A stretch of DNA of 64,000 bases from Dryas octopetala (lineage: Eukaryota > Streptophyta > Magnoliopsida > Rosales > Rosaceae), in the NCBI GenBank assembly GCA_963921425.1, contig OY992834.1, positions 26,611,923 to 26,675,922 of the forward strand, in the 5' to 3' direction. Of the stretch, positions 1 through 10,061 are shown piece by piece. Position numbers and translations under genes: made by a program. Positions within the stretch are counted from its first letter, which is position 1; each line of letters begins with the position of its first letter. The notes beneath the pieces were generated by a model, which was not told the origin of the DNA, searched no databases, and saw only the letters and a list, made by a program, of their open reading frames with translations.

Positions 1-232
1 GGATTCGTCATGGCGCCTACTCCCTATTGTATTTCAACGATCTGAACCATGTATTTTTTAGGTCTATATTCAAAGATCATTATTGCAAAAAAAAAAAAAA
101 AAAAAAAAAAAAATTAGACATATCGAAAATCATTAAGCTATCAACATTGATAAATTAAATAGCTAAACGAACATAACATTTTTTATAAACACTTGAAATG
201 GTGACCGTTTAATCGGAAACCATATATATATT
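1..232. repeat. Partial copy of the adjacent MITE family
   Basis: This stretch resembles the interior of the element at 243-632, aligning with about 289-490. Shared landmarks in the same order are a start like TCATGGCGCCTACTCCCTAT, a run of A, TTGATAAATTAAATAG, AACATAA, AAACACTTGAAAT, and GTTTAATC. A homopolymer A run lies at about 90-112. The copy is cut by the window edge, so I cannot say whether it is a tandem copy or an older insertion into which the second landed. No coding capacity is visible. Confidence 0.6.
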
Positions 233-242
233 TATATATGAA

Positions 243-632
243 GCCCCTTTCATTGAGGGATCCCTCAAATAATTTTATTTAAGAGATTTCTCATGGGGCC
301 CATTCCATATAGTATTTCAATGATCAAAACCATGTACATTTTAGGCCTTTTCAAATATTATTATTGTTAAAAAATTAGACAAATCATAAACCATTAAACC
401 AACAAACTTTGATAAATTAAATAGACGAACATAATATTTTCAATAAACACTTGAAATAATGACTGTTTAATCAACAGTTAAATGGTTTCCGATTAACATA
501 ATTTTTTGCAAGGACGATCTTTTAAAAGAGACGAAAAATAAGCGGTTTCGATCATCAAAATATAATGTGGAGTGGACCCCAAAAGATATTCCTTAAATGA
601 GCTTATTTTAGGGATCCCTCAATGGAAGGGGC
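243..632. mobile_element. MITE with long terminal inverted repeats
   Basis: The left end (GCCCCTTTCATTGAGGGATC) and the reverse complement of the right end (GCCCCTTCCATTGAGGGATC) match over roughly 70 bp. The inner part of the arms also pairs: CTCATGGGGCCCATTCC near 290 against GGAGTGGACCCC near 571. The flanks are TATATA-type sequence on both sides, so the target duplication is ambiguous. There is no ORF. The element is non-autonomous, and its superfamily is not certain from the ends alone. Confidence 0.7.
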
Positions 633-1499
633 CTATATATACACATACGTTTCTTGAGATATCTACATAAGTTTTCTCTAGTCTCTATATAGAGATCATC
701 TAAAAATTGGAATTCTTAGTGTTGTTGTAGGGAGTTAATATTTGTTGAAATGTTCATATAATCATGAAATAGTAGAAACAATTTTTTCACACTAAACTTG
801 GAGATCGAATCAGGCTTTCCAAGTACAATGAATTAAGTCGGATTTTGTTAACCAAATGCATTCATGTATATTTGAGTTGAGCAATTTTCCCATGTCCAAA
901 ATGATGAAACAAAAATCCTTAAATTAAGTAAATTCCAGCTCAACGCAACAAGAGCTAAAAAAGAAGAGTATTTCTCAGACCAAATTGTACAATTGTGATA
1001 ATTTATCTTTATCATTTGTGATGTTATTTCTTCATTAAATGTATCAAGTGGATTATATTTGTGAATAAGCTTTTATTATTAATCTTGTGTGTGCACTGTG
1101 AAATTCCAAAGTCTGTGATACACTCAAATTGCATAAGGTTAAATTATTATGCATGTACTATTTAATTTCTCTATACATGCATTAATGTTTATCTTTACAT
1201 GCATAATCATAAGTGCATAAGGAAAGTGTGATTGTGAACAAGGTTAAGAAAATGATTAATTGAGACACCAAGAAGAGAGGGAGATGAACTTGGTGGTCTC
1301 ATGATTTATTAGAGACACCATGGAGAAAGGGAGATGTACCTGGTGATCTCATGATTTGTGGAAGAATTATTGAAGAAAAAAGTGGAATTAATAATATTCA
1401 AAATATTTGAGCTTAAGGAACAGACGGGTGTTGGCTCATACTTGGGACATTCGAGGCCACAGTGGAAGGATGCACGGTATGGGACGTGTATGCCTGTTT
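633..1499. other. AT-rich intergenic DNA, no gene seen
   Basis: I see no coding frame, exon-like signal or clear terminal repeat here. The text at 1260-1350 repeats a short phrase (gagacacca ... gagggagatg ... tggt) twice about 50 bp apart, a small local duplication. A minus-strand open frame at 1309-1572 has no recognisable domain and a composition typical of chance. Confidence 0.5.
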
Positions 1500-2014
1500 G
1501 TCTTGGGTATGTGTCAACGGGAATGGTTAAGGAGTGAGTACACACATTCTCAATGCATATAATAGAAATCATTATCTGTATTTTTTTTTTCTTTTACTGA
1601 GACATTGATTAAATGTGATAACTGGCCATGAGGGATCACTATACCCTATTGAGCCTTAAAAGCTCACACCCTAATAGATCGTGCAGGTGATGGAAATATG
1701 GCAGATGATGTGGAATACCCAAGGGAAATTTAGAGAATTTGCTGGAGTACTATGTTTTGTTTGGTTACCAATACATTGTAATATATAAGAAGATGAACAT
1801 ACATCTAGTATGGTACTCTTGGAACAGTAGTTTGTTAAATAAAATCTATTTTTTTTATTTTCACTTTACTTAGTTTCGTCAATTATTTTATATTCTTTTC
1901 TTTTCTTTTCTTTTCACGTCTTAATTGTAGAAATAATTTTATTAATCTGCAATTAGGACGTAAGTCACGCTTCACTCCTAGATATTAGATTTTATTCAGG
2001 ATTGGGGCGTGACA
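1500..2014 (-). repeat. Probable LTR remnant, reverse orientation
   Basis: Read on the minus strand from 2014, the sequence opens TGTCACGCCCCAATCC, the kind of TG start common in plant Gypsy LTRs. Downstream it contains the plant-LTR-like phrase seen on the plus strand as TATTGAGCCTTAAAAGCTCA near 1648. It abuts Copia coding sequence directly at 2015, so it probably inserted into, or replaced, the rest of that Copia element. The left end cannot be placed and no target duplication was found. Confidence 0.35.
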
Positions 2015-3609
2015 CATATGTTGTTTCCCCATCAAAGATAAAGTGCTGAAACTCAAATGGCCATAGCGGAGTTGCCATAACCAAGATGAGTTCTTGATAA
2101 GAGCACTCAAGAAAGTAAAAGATTCATACTTGATATTCAAAGCAAACATATTATCTCCTTGTAATCAGAGAGTTGTACTTGTCTCTAATCACGCAATGGT
2201 CTCCTTTGAAAAAAACTTCATGGCCTTTACGAATGAGCTGCCCCACACTTAGAAGATCATAGTTCAAATCTGGAACATATAGCACATTGCAGATTCGTTT
2301 TTGTTCTCCTGACTTGGAAAGAAATAGGATATCTCCACATCCTTTAGCCACAAGCTTACCACCATCACCAATTTTTACTTCAGAATTGATAACATCATTA
2401 AAATTGATAAATGCATCTTTATTTCTTGTCATATGGTTGCTACAACCACTGTCCAAATACCATGTGTCTGCACAAACTCCTCCCTCCTTGGCAGCTGCAC
2501 AAGCAAGTAGAACCACATTATCATTTTCATGGTCTGTAGCCTTTTCATGCATAAAGTTGGACTCTTCTCCTCCATTTGTCCTGTTTCTGCAGTTTGCTTT
2601 TATGTGCCCATATTGCTTGCAATTGTAGCATTGAATATTTGAGAGAAAGGAACCTTGACCTCTTCCTCTTCCACGTCCTTGTCTCTTCCTCTTGCTAGAA
2701 CTTGATTGCTTGGAGAGCCTTGAAAATTAGTTTCTTTTTTATCATTCATATAGCCACGACCTGGACTAGTTCTTCCTCGCCCACGAGTAAAGCTGCCTCT
2801 TCCTCTTCTAAAGCTTCCTCTGAAAGAGACTTGAGATTGAAAAGCTTGCTCAATAGGACTAGAATCAAATTGCTACAAGCGTAGCTCATGAGATTGAAGA
2901 GAACCCATCAGACTGTCAAGTGACAAAGTGGACAGATCTTTGGATTCTTCAATTGCCACCACAATATACTCAAACTTGCGAGACATGCTTCGAAGAATTT
3001 TTTCAGCAACTCTTTGATCTTCAATTTTTTCTCCATTAATCCTCAATTGATTAACAAGAGTAATAACACGATTAAAGTAATCTTCAACTAATTCAGATTC
3101 TTTCATACGCAACATATCAAACTCACCTCTTAAAGTTTGCAATCTTGCCATCTTGACCTTATCTTCACCCTTGTAGGATGCATAAAGAGTGTCCCTGCAT
3201 GCTTGCTTTGCAGTAGTAGCAGTAGAAATTCTTTCAAAAATGACTTCATCCACAGCTTGAAAGATGAAAAATAATGTCTTCTTATCCTTCCTGCAAATCT
3301 CTTTCAACTCAGTGACTTGCATGCTTGCTTTGCAGTAGTAGCAGTAGAAATTCTTTCAAAAATGACTTCATCCACAGCTTGAAAGATGAAAAATAATGCC
3401 TTCTTATCCTTCCTGCAAATCTCTTTCAACTCAGTGACTTGCTGTTATGTGACGTCTTCTTGATTTTCTGGCTCCACAAAACCATTTTCAACAATCTCCC
3501 ATAAATCTTGAGCAACATACAACACCTTCATTTGAATGCTCCACTGGTTATAATTCTTCCCAGTGAACTTTGGAAGTTGGGGCTGCAACATGTTGTTGTT
3601 TGAAGCCAT
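2015..3609 (-). pseudogene. Truncated Ty1/Copia gag-protease-pre-integrase
   Basis: Minus-strand remnant of a Copia polyprotein. It starts at ATG 3609 (MASNNN..., then PKFTGKNYNQWSIQM, a gag N-terminus). The main gag part is at 3322-2873 (with NRVITLVNQLRINGEKI). A CCHC zinc knuckle CYNCKQYGHIKANC lies near 2600. The aspartic protease motif WYLDSGCSNHMT is at about 2460-2430. A pre-integrase segment LWQLRYGHLSFSTL ends at 2015. Integrase, RT and RNase H are missing because the element stops at the LTR-like remnant. Lesions: a TAA after codon 54, a 122-bp tandem duplication that shifts the frame, and a TAA after the protease. It is not functional. Confidence 0.85.
3199..3442. repeat. 122-bp tandem duplication inside Copia gag
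   Basis: Bases 3199-3320 and 3321-3442 are near-identical copies; I see a t/c difference (aataatgTctt versus aataatgCctt). The unit is 122 bp, not a multiple of three, so the duplication alone breaks the gag frame. Confidence 0.9.
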
Positions 3610-3623
3610 GGATCTACTACTGA

Positions 3624-3635
3624 GCTCTGATACCA
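3624..3635 (-). other. Copia primer-binding site (initiator tRNA-Met type)
   Basis: The minus strand reads TGGTATCAGAGC, the classic plant Copia primer-binding site complementary to the 3' end of initiator tRNA-Met. It lies three bases inside the LTR boundary and just upstream of the gag ATG at 3609, which fixes the orientation of the element. Confidence 0.85.
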
Positions 3636-3638
3636 CTA

Positions 3639-3920
3639 TGATGGAATAAATATTGATATTAAGAGTCCAAGAGAAGAAACTTGTTCTCTTGACTACGTAG
3701 AAAGTTTTGTATAACTGAAAATGCTTCTGATATTGATACTGCAGTAGCATACAACATAAGCTTTAAATAGCTAGACTCTCTAACCAATAAGATTTCTCAC
3801 ACAACATTAAATATTACATAGAAAACTAAAAAGACACATAGAGAAAAACAAAACATACAGCTGACACTTAATTAATTTCAACCACCAGAATAACTAGAGA
3901 AGTCTAGATTATTCTCAACA
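3639..3920 (-). repeat. 5' LTR of the truncated Copia element
   Basis: On the minus strand it runs from TGTTGAGAATAATC at 3920 to ...TTCCATCA at 3639, giving the TG...CA ends of an LTR, about 282 bp long. It is followed directly by the tRNA-Met primer site. The partner LTR is not in the window because the element is truncated at 2015. Confidence 0.75.
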
Positions 3921-3977
3921 TATTTTAACACAAGAGAGCCTTTTTGTTTTCTTCTTTATAGGTAATATCGTTATCGA

Positions 3978-6530
3978 ATGACACCGGATGAGCCCAGGAG
4001 CAGAAGCAGCCTTAGAAGTTGGGGTGGGCTGGTCGTTGGGGTCTCGGGGTGGGCTTGGAAGGGGATATGGCGTGAAATATTGGTTTGTTTTATGATTTTT
4101 GGAGTGGTTCAGTGCTTGGATGAGCCTACTAGCTGATCATCCTCCATTGAGGATTGCTGGCGGCCGCCAGATGATTCAAGAGCTGCCTCTCCTGCATCAC
4201 CTTCCACTCCAGAGCTCTCTCCTCTATCCTCATCTTCTAATGAAGAGCGCTTTCCTGTACCTTCACCCATTGAGGAGTCCTTCAGGCCGCCACTAGATCA
4301 TAGCTCTCCTGTATCATCTGAGCAGCAGCTACATGATTCACAGACTACTTCTGTTGCATCATCTTCCATCGAGGACTCCTTTGGCTTCGGGGTACAAGAA
4401 ATATCAAACACTAGCTCTACTGAACCATTTCCCGTTCCTGTTCAGAGCGGAGTTTCTGATCCTAGACCTTCTGGAAGGGAACATGCAACTAATATCAATC
4501 ATACTATACAGCCTTCTATCAACAAAAGGTACGTAAGGCATGATGGGTACATGGGGTATAGAGTACTGTTATAATCCAATAGTTTTTTCCACAAACACAT
4601 CATATTCTAAAGAAATTAAATAGTCGTATCTTTCTCCATCTTCTTTCATTTCAAGTTTTTTTTAAAGAGAAGTTCATTCTCTCTTCATTTTACACTGTAG
4701 CTTCTCTCTCTTTCTCCTTCTTGCTCTCATTTTCTCTCTCTTCATTATCTTGATAGAGGAAAAGATAGTGATAAAAACCTGATTTTACTTGTAAAAATGT
4801 AGGCAATTAGTTGGACGTACTCTTAGAAGTCGAGCCTAGCTTATTCCCCTTCACCCAAATTTCATATGCAGTAAATCAATATTCAACATGGGGGATGAAA
4901 GATTTGAGAATAAGGTTTTCAATGTTTGTTGCACTGGGTTTAACGGGTTCCTATATTTTCTTAAGAAATTCTCATAAAATTAAGGCCTTTAATGATTCAA
5001 TAATCAATCTTCATTGAGAGAAATAATTGGCTTTTAAATTTTTTTTTGTTTTTTTTGTTTTTGTGTGTTTAATCCTTCGAATTTGCTAACCTATAAATGA
5101 GTGTTTTTTTTTTTTTTATATTTTATTTTCTTTCGAAAACTTATTTCTAGCCATTGGATCTATTTTAATGAAATAGAATCACTGACATTAATTAGAAGTG
5201 GAGAGAAAAAAGAAAGACTTAGATTTTGCAAGAAATTAAAAGGTTAAAATAGTACTCTATATAGAAGCTTATGTGGCAATGTCACATCATTATGGCACAA
5301 ATTATCAGGGCACCCTAGCACACACATATTTTTGTTTTTTTTGTTTTAGGTGCTATATATATTGCACATTAATATATCTAAACTATTATTCTTTTTGTTG
5401 TAAATTATGTTGCCTAGCTAGTAACAGTATGTATCATCATGCAGTATATATAATCACTGTAAGGCATAAATTTATTATGCATCTAATTTTTACCAAAATT
5501 TTAGATAATTGATTAAACAAATATTATTTGTTAAAGGTGGATTCAAATGCCTAGATCTTTTTATCATTTACATAATTTCGATCTCTCAACATTTTATTAA
5601 TATCGATATTTTGTCAATATATTTGTATTTTCGGGTCCTCAATATTTCATACTTTTGGTGAAACTCATTATGTCCCTTAAATGGATATGTTTTTGTTTAT
5701 TTATTAATGAATTTCACTTGTGATATCGAGTTTTTATTGCTATATAAAAAAGTTTGAAATTCTAGCCCGGCCACCAAAATCTTGAATTCTGTTTCTTCCA
5801 CTGTGATGGGGTATACTGTTGGTTCTAAATTAGGCTTAATTGTGTTTTTACCACCTAAAGTTTACATTGATTCCCACTTTACCACCTAGAACTTTATTTG
5901 TCCCACTTTACCACCCAAAGTTTACATTGATTCCCATTTTACCACCCAGAAATTTATTTGTCCCACTTTACCACCTAAAGTTTACATTGATTCTCACTTT
6001 ATCACCCAAAACTATTTTTCGTGTCCCAGTTAACCTTTTTCCGTCTATTCTGTCACTCTAGATTCAGGGTGTAAAGTAGGAATCAATGTAAATTTTGGGT
6101 GGTAAAGTGTGAATCAATGTAAACTTTGGGTGGTAAAGTGGGACAGATAAAGTTCTGGGTGGTAAAGTGAGAATCAATGTAAACTTTGGGTGGTAAAGTG
6201 GAACAAATAAAATTCTGGGTGGTAAAGTGAGAATCACCCCAAACTTTGGGTGGTAAAAACACAATTAAGCCTCTAAATTATAGTAGTGGAAAATGAACCC
6301 CTTAAGAATCAAGGAGTGGGGGTTATTTCTAATATAACATTGGTGCATTTTGGCCGTTACGAGAATTTTTATCTATCTAAGAATGCAGTTCACCAAAACT
6401 GTGCATTTATGTCATATTTTTCTAATGTCAACTTGTACTCCTGTTCAGGAAAAAGAAAAACGGTTGGTTCTGTGGATTCGGATTGGAGCAAGTTGTGACC
6501 TTTAAAGAAAGGCGTTCGAGAGACAGCTAA
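3978..6530 (+). pseudogene. Unnamed two-exon Ser/Pro-rich gene with in-frame TGA
   Basis: I do not recognise this gene. One frame runs from ATG 3978 to 4528, broken by a single TGA at 4134-4136. The first part encodes a Trp/Gly-rich, partly hydrophobic stretch (EILVCFMIFGVVQCLDEPTS). After the stop comes a Ser/Pro/Glu-rich region with two SSSIED motifs. The exon ends at a near-perfect donor (AAAAG/GTACGTAAGG, 4528/4529). An acceptor after CTCCTGTTCAG lets a last exon at 6449-6530 join in phase, adding a basic tail (NGWFCGFGLEQVVTFKERR) and TAA. A pyrimidine-rich tract ending in TATAG lies just before 3961, so upstream exons may have been lost to the Copia insertion. It could be a pseudogene, or translation could begin after the TGA. 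The 1.9-kb intron holds a foldback element. Confidence 0.5.
5833..6271. mobile_element. Foldback MITE with 9-bp target duplication (MULE-like)
   Basis: A 439-bp near-palindrome. Both ends read GGCTTAATTGTGTTTTTACC inward. It is flanked by the 9-bp direct repeat TCTAAATTA (5824-5832 and 6272-6280), the size typical of Mutator-like elements. Each arm is built of alternating 31-bp and 29-bp units (ACCACCTAAAGTTTACATTG... and ACCACCTAGAACTTTATTTG...), so it is both a foldback and a tandem-repeat structure. Open frames through the arms are by-products of this repetition. It sits inside the intron of the gene at 3978-6530. Confidence 0.85.
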
Positions 6531-6803
6531 AAGCACACAATAGCAAATGTGGAAATTAATTGAAGAGTAAATTATAACCGCCATGGATCCGTTGCTATTT
6601 GCTACTCATTGTGATAGTGGGCCACGACTCCTATTGTGGTCACCATCAGATTTTGGATTTCTTCCTCCAACTCCTCTTCCTTAGCAGTATCGTGATGAGG
6701 CACCAAGGCTGGGTTTATGAACGACATCCTAAAAGAAAAGTATTTTGTAAACTAAGTTAAGACATGAATATTTATAGAGAAAAATGGGTAGTTGTTGGAA
6801 CCA

Positions 6804-8096
6804 AGGAGTAAAATTTTGTTTTTTAGGGGTATAAAAATTTTAACACCATACCATGCAAATTAATTTCAAAAAATTTCGCCGAAATTTTCCGAAATCCTCG
6901 AAATTTCGGCGAAATTTTCAATGTAGAGACCGGAGAGAGAGAGGGGAGGCAGAGACCGGAGGGAGAGGGGAGGCAGAACACCATCGCTGGAGGGAGTGAA
7001 GAGATCGGAGAGGGAGCTGTAGAGGCGTGCCGTCGTCGGAGGGAGAGAAGAGATCCGGGGAGGGAGAGGGAAGAAACAGATTAGGAAGGGAGGAGGGAGA
7101 GGGAAGAGAGAGATTATGAAGGGAGGAGAAAATTGGTGAAAGGAGAAGAAAAGAAAAACTGGAGAAAAAAAAAAAAAAAAAAGGAAGGCCACTGGAACTG
7201 GAAGAAGATGAAGACCACTGGGGAAGAAGAGGAAAAGGAAAGAAAAAAAAGAAGAGAAAAGAAAGGAAAAGGAAATAAAAGAAGAGAAAAGAAAGGAAAA
7301 GGAAATAAAAGAAAAGAAAATGAAATAAAAAAAAAAGAGAAAAGAAAAGAAAAAGGAAAAGGAAATAAAAGAAAAGAAAAGGAAATTAAAAAAAAGAAGA
7401 GAAAAGAAAAAAAAAAAAAAAAAAAAAGGAAAGAAAAATTTTTTTAAGGTAGATTGAGATTTGGAGTCTTTAGGCAATTGGAAAGAAAAAAAAAAAGGTT
7501 TGAGATTTTATTTGGGGTTTGATTTGGTCAATTTGGTGTTTCGTTTAGTTGTAAACATAAATTATGAAAAAGAAATTTATCCCCTTATCATGAAGTTTCA
7601 TTTCCTTAATGTTTGGTTTTCCAATTTCGATAATTTGTAAAATTGAAATTTTTGGTAAACCGTTGTCGCCGCCGCTGCCGCCATCAGATTGATTCTATTT
7701 TAACCCAATTCGGCTTAATTTAACTATCGAAGACCATTTCCAAGTCCCTTTGAGTAAGCTTGCTACTCTCCGTTGCCACATTGGTGATTTATTTGTGTAA
7801 TTTTATTATGTAATTATTAATTAGTGAAGTATTTTTTTAACAATATTATCTCCGATGCGCATTATATTCATCACATATCACATGAAGTATTTTTTAACAG
7901 TATTGTCTTCAATGTTTTTTTATCAATGTAGTATATAATATGTTAAATAAACATATGGTCAAGTTTCATTCAAAATTTTCATATTTGGATAGCAATTTTC
8001 ATCGTTTTTGTCCAATTTTATCGAAATCGAAATTTCCGCAAAAATTTCCGTCGAAATTTCCATCGAAAATTTTCTCGAAACCGAAATTTTACTCCT
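6804..8096. mobile_element. 1.3-kb inverted-repeat element with GA-rich core
   Basis: The ends are AGGAGTAAAATTT and its exact reverse complement, flanked by the direct repeat TTGTTGGAACCA (6792-6803 and 8097-8108), from which a 9-12 bp target duplication follows. Just inside both ends are clusters of the short motif CGAAATTTC/GAAATTTCG (6868-6920 and 8025-8085). The core contains GA-rich low-complexity DNA. No transposase was seen. The duplication length suggests a MULE-like non-autonomous element. Confidence 0.7.
7130..7447. repeat. Purine-only low-complexity tract
   Basis: About 300 bp of almost pure A/G on the plus strand, built from GAAAAGAAAAGGAAAT-type units with several long A runs. 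It yields long but meaningless open frames on both strands (poly-Lys/Glu and poly-Phe). The flanking 6920-7130 is also GA-rich. Confidence 0.9.
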
Positions 8097-8108
8097 TTGT
8101 TGGAACCA

Positions 8109-8925
8109 AAATTCTCAGAAAGAATTAATTGGCCTATAATAACTGAATGGAAAACGAAAGGAAGTGTCTGAAATTCTTCGATCTTGTCGTAACGGAGAGG
8201 GGGTTGGCACCTACAAAAAGTGCTCTGATGCCTAAGTCAGTAAAATTCCTGATAATAAGTTGCCTAAATTCACTGAAATTATGCGTACCTTGTTACTCGA
8301 CTTTGCAAGCAATTTATAAGATTTGAGCTAGGATAATCTCACATTTTCATTCCCACGTCTTGCATGGGATGAATGCTCTTGATTTCCTATTAATTTTTTA
8401 TCTCAACATTCTTATCAGTAAATGATAAGAACGTTGGTATTTTGTTATCGTTGGTTAATGAGCTTTGGGTTGAGCTTTGGACTTTGATCATGAAGCTTTT
8501 TATCTCTAAAGGATATGAGGCCTGTTTTCATCTTGGCCCAATTATTTTTAGCCCATTTATTTTTGGGTGATAATTTATGCCCCCACTATGCCCTCATTTC
8601 TTCTTTCACTGCCAAGTGACGTTCACGGGCTAGTGGAGGAAAAAATAAGTGGTTATGCAGCTTACACATAAAACTGGTGCCTCTTGATCTTCTGGGTATT
8701 AATTTTGAAACTTTAAGATTTTTAAAGTCCACTTTACCAATTTGCATTCATCCCGGAGCTTATTACTTTCCCTTCTTTACTGCATTCCTTTTTCTAGGGT
8801 TTATTGGAAATTCTGAGCTATTCCTTCTACCCAAATTCCCTCACTGATTCTGTGCGAACTCACCTCGAAGTGTTTCTCTGAGTAAGTCATTTTTTTTTCC
8901 TCGAGTTCTTCTTCTTTTTCTTATT
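8109..8925. other. Spacer upstream of the decayed Tat-type ORF
   Basis: No exon or terminal repeat is recognised. The last 200 bp have T-rich, leader-like sequence running into the ATG at 8926. This may be the remnant of untranslated retroelement sequence, but no LTR boundary can be drawn. Confidence 0.4.
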
Positions 8926-10061
8926 ATGGCAAAAAAGGGTAAGGCTTGTAAAACTATTTACTTAGGGGTTTCGTCGAAAAAACAATTACAAGAATTAGCT
9001 CGTGATTGCTCTGTTCCATCCGATGTTCGCCTTCATCCCTTTCCTCCAGAAGCCAATATTGTTACCGAATAAGGAGTTCCAAAAAATGCTTTATTGATTT
9101 CAGCGTTTGCCTTTCCATATATCTGTTTTCCCCTATATCCCATTTTCCATGTCATTCTTACTCTTCTGGGCATTCATCCCTTTCAATTGATTCCCAGCTG
9201 CTACCAACTCATTTATGTTCTGTTGAGTTTTGGTTTTGTCCAAGGAGCAGCTCTGGGTTTCGCCGATCTCTTTTACTTTTACCAATGGAATGAGCGCTAT
9301 GATGAAGAGGAAACCACTACCTACTACTTCACCCTAAAGCAAAAATCCCAAAAGTTTTTTCATTCCAGGCTCGCTTCTTATAGTGGTTGGAAAAAGAAAC
9401 CGATCTTGATAATTGGAATTGGGCATCTTCGGAACCCGAAGGCATGGGCCTACCCCGTGCCTTCTCCTCGGACCCTAGTATTCTTCGTTATGATCATTTC
9501 CACAATCTGCATATTGATGTTGTTTGCCAAAGGAGGCTATTAACTAACTTTTTTGAATTAATTCTTGCAATAAGACTTGCTACACTGATATCAAGCTCGT
9601 GCACGAAAGGTTAGAGTTCGTGCGAGCTTCTTATTCTTGAAGGTGAGCTATCCATTTCTGACGTGAGGAACTCGATCATCTACGCCCCTTACTTTGAAGA
9701 GGTTTGGTCGCAAATCAAGGGAATTGACCCTCGGTTCATTGTTGGGAGTCTTTTCGCAGAATCCCAAGATATTTATCTAAACAGAGCAGGAAAGGCTGCT
9801 ACAAGAAGGTTGAAAGAAAAGTTCGGCCTCAAATACGACTTCGATTTTCCATAATTTGAAGCTGCTCTTTACGAGGATCAAACCGAAGGGATGCCTCGCC
9901 AGATGGAGATTGCTCAAGATACTCCTCGTGAGAAAACGAGGAAGAGAAGTGACAAGCCAGTGGATGCCAATGTTTCTAAGAAAAGCTCTTCTTGCCCCGC
10001 AATCGAGATCAAGACTCGTCCTGTCAAGGATGCTCAATCGAAGCCTTTGAGTTCGAGACTA

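Noticed and set aside
4811..5017. 68-codon plus-strand frame as an extra exon of the Ser/Pro-rich gene
   Set aside because: It cannot be joined in phase with good splice sites, and splicing 4528 to 6449 already gives a coherent end.
5840..6264. Two mirror-image frames with repeated 'YHPKFTLI' text
   Set aside because: They are by-products of the repeat units in the two arms of a foldback element, one per arm.
6866..7477. 203-codon minus-strand frame rich in Phe
   Set aside because: It is a translation of the purine-only tract and has no domain; the complementary plus frame is equally meaningless poly-Lys/Glu.
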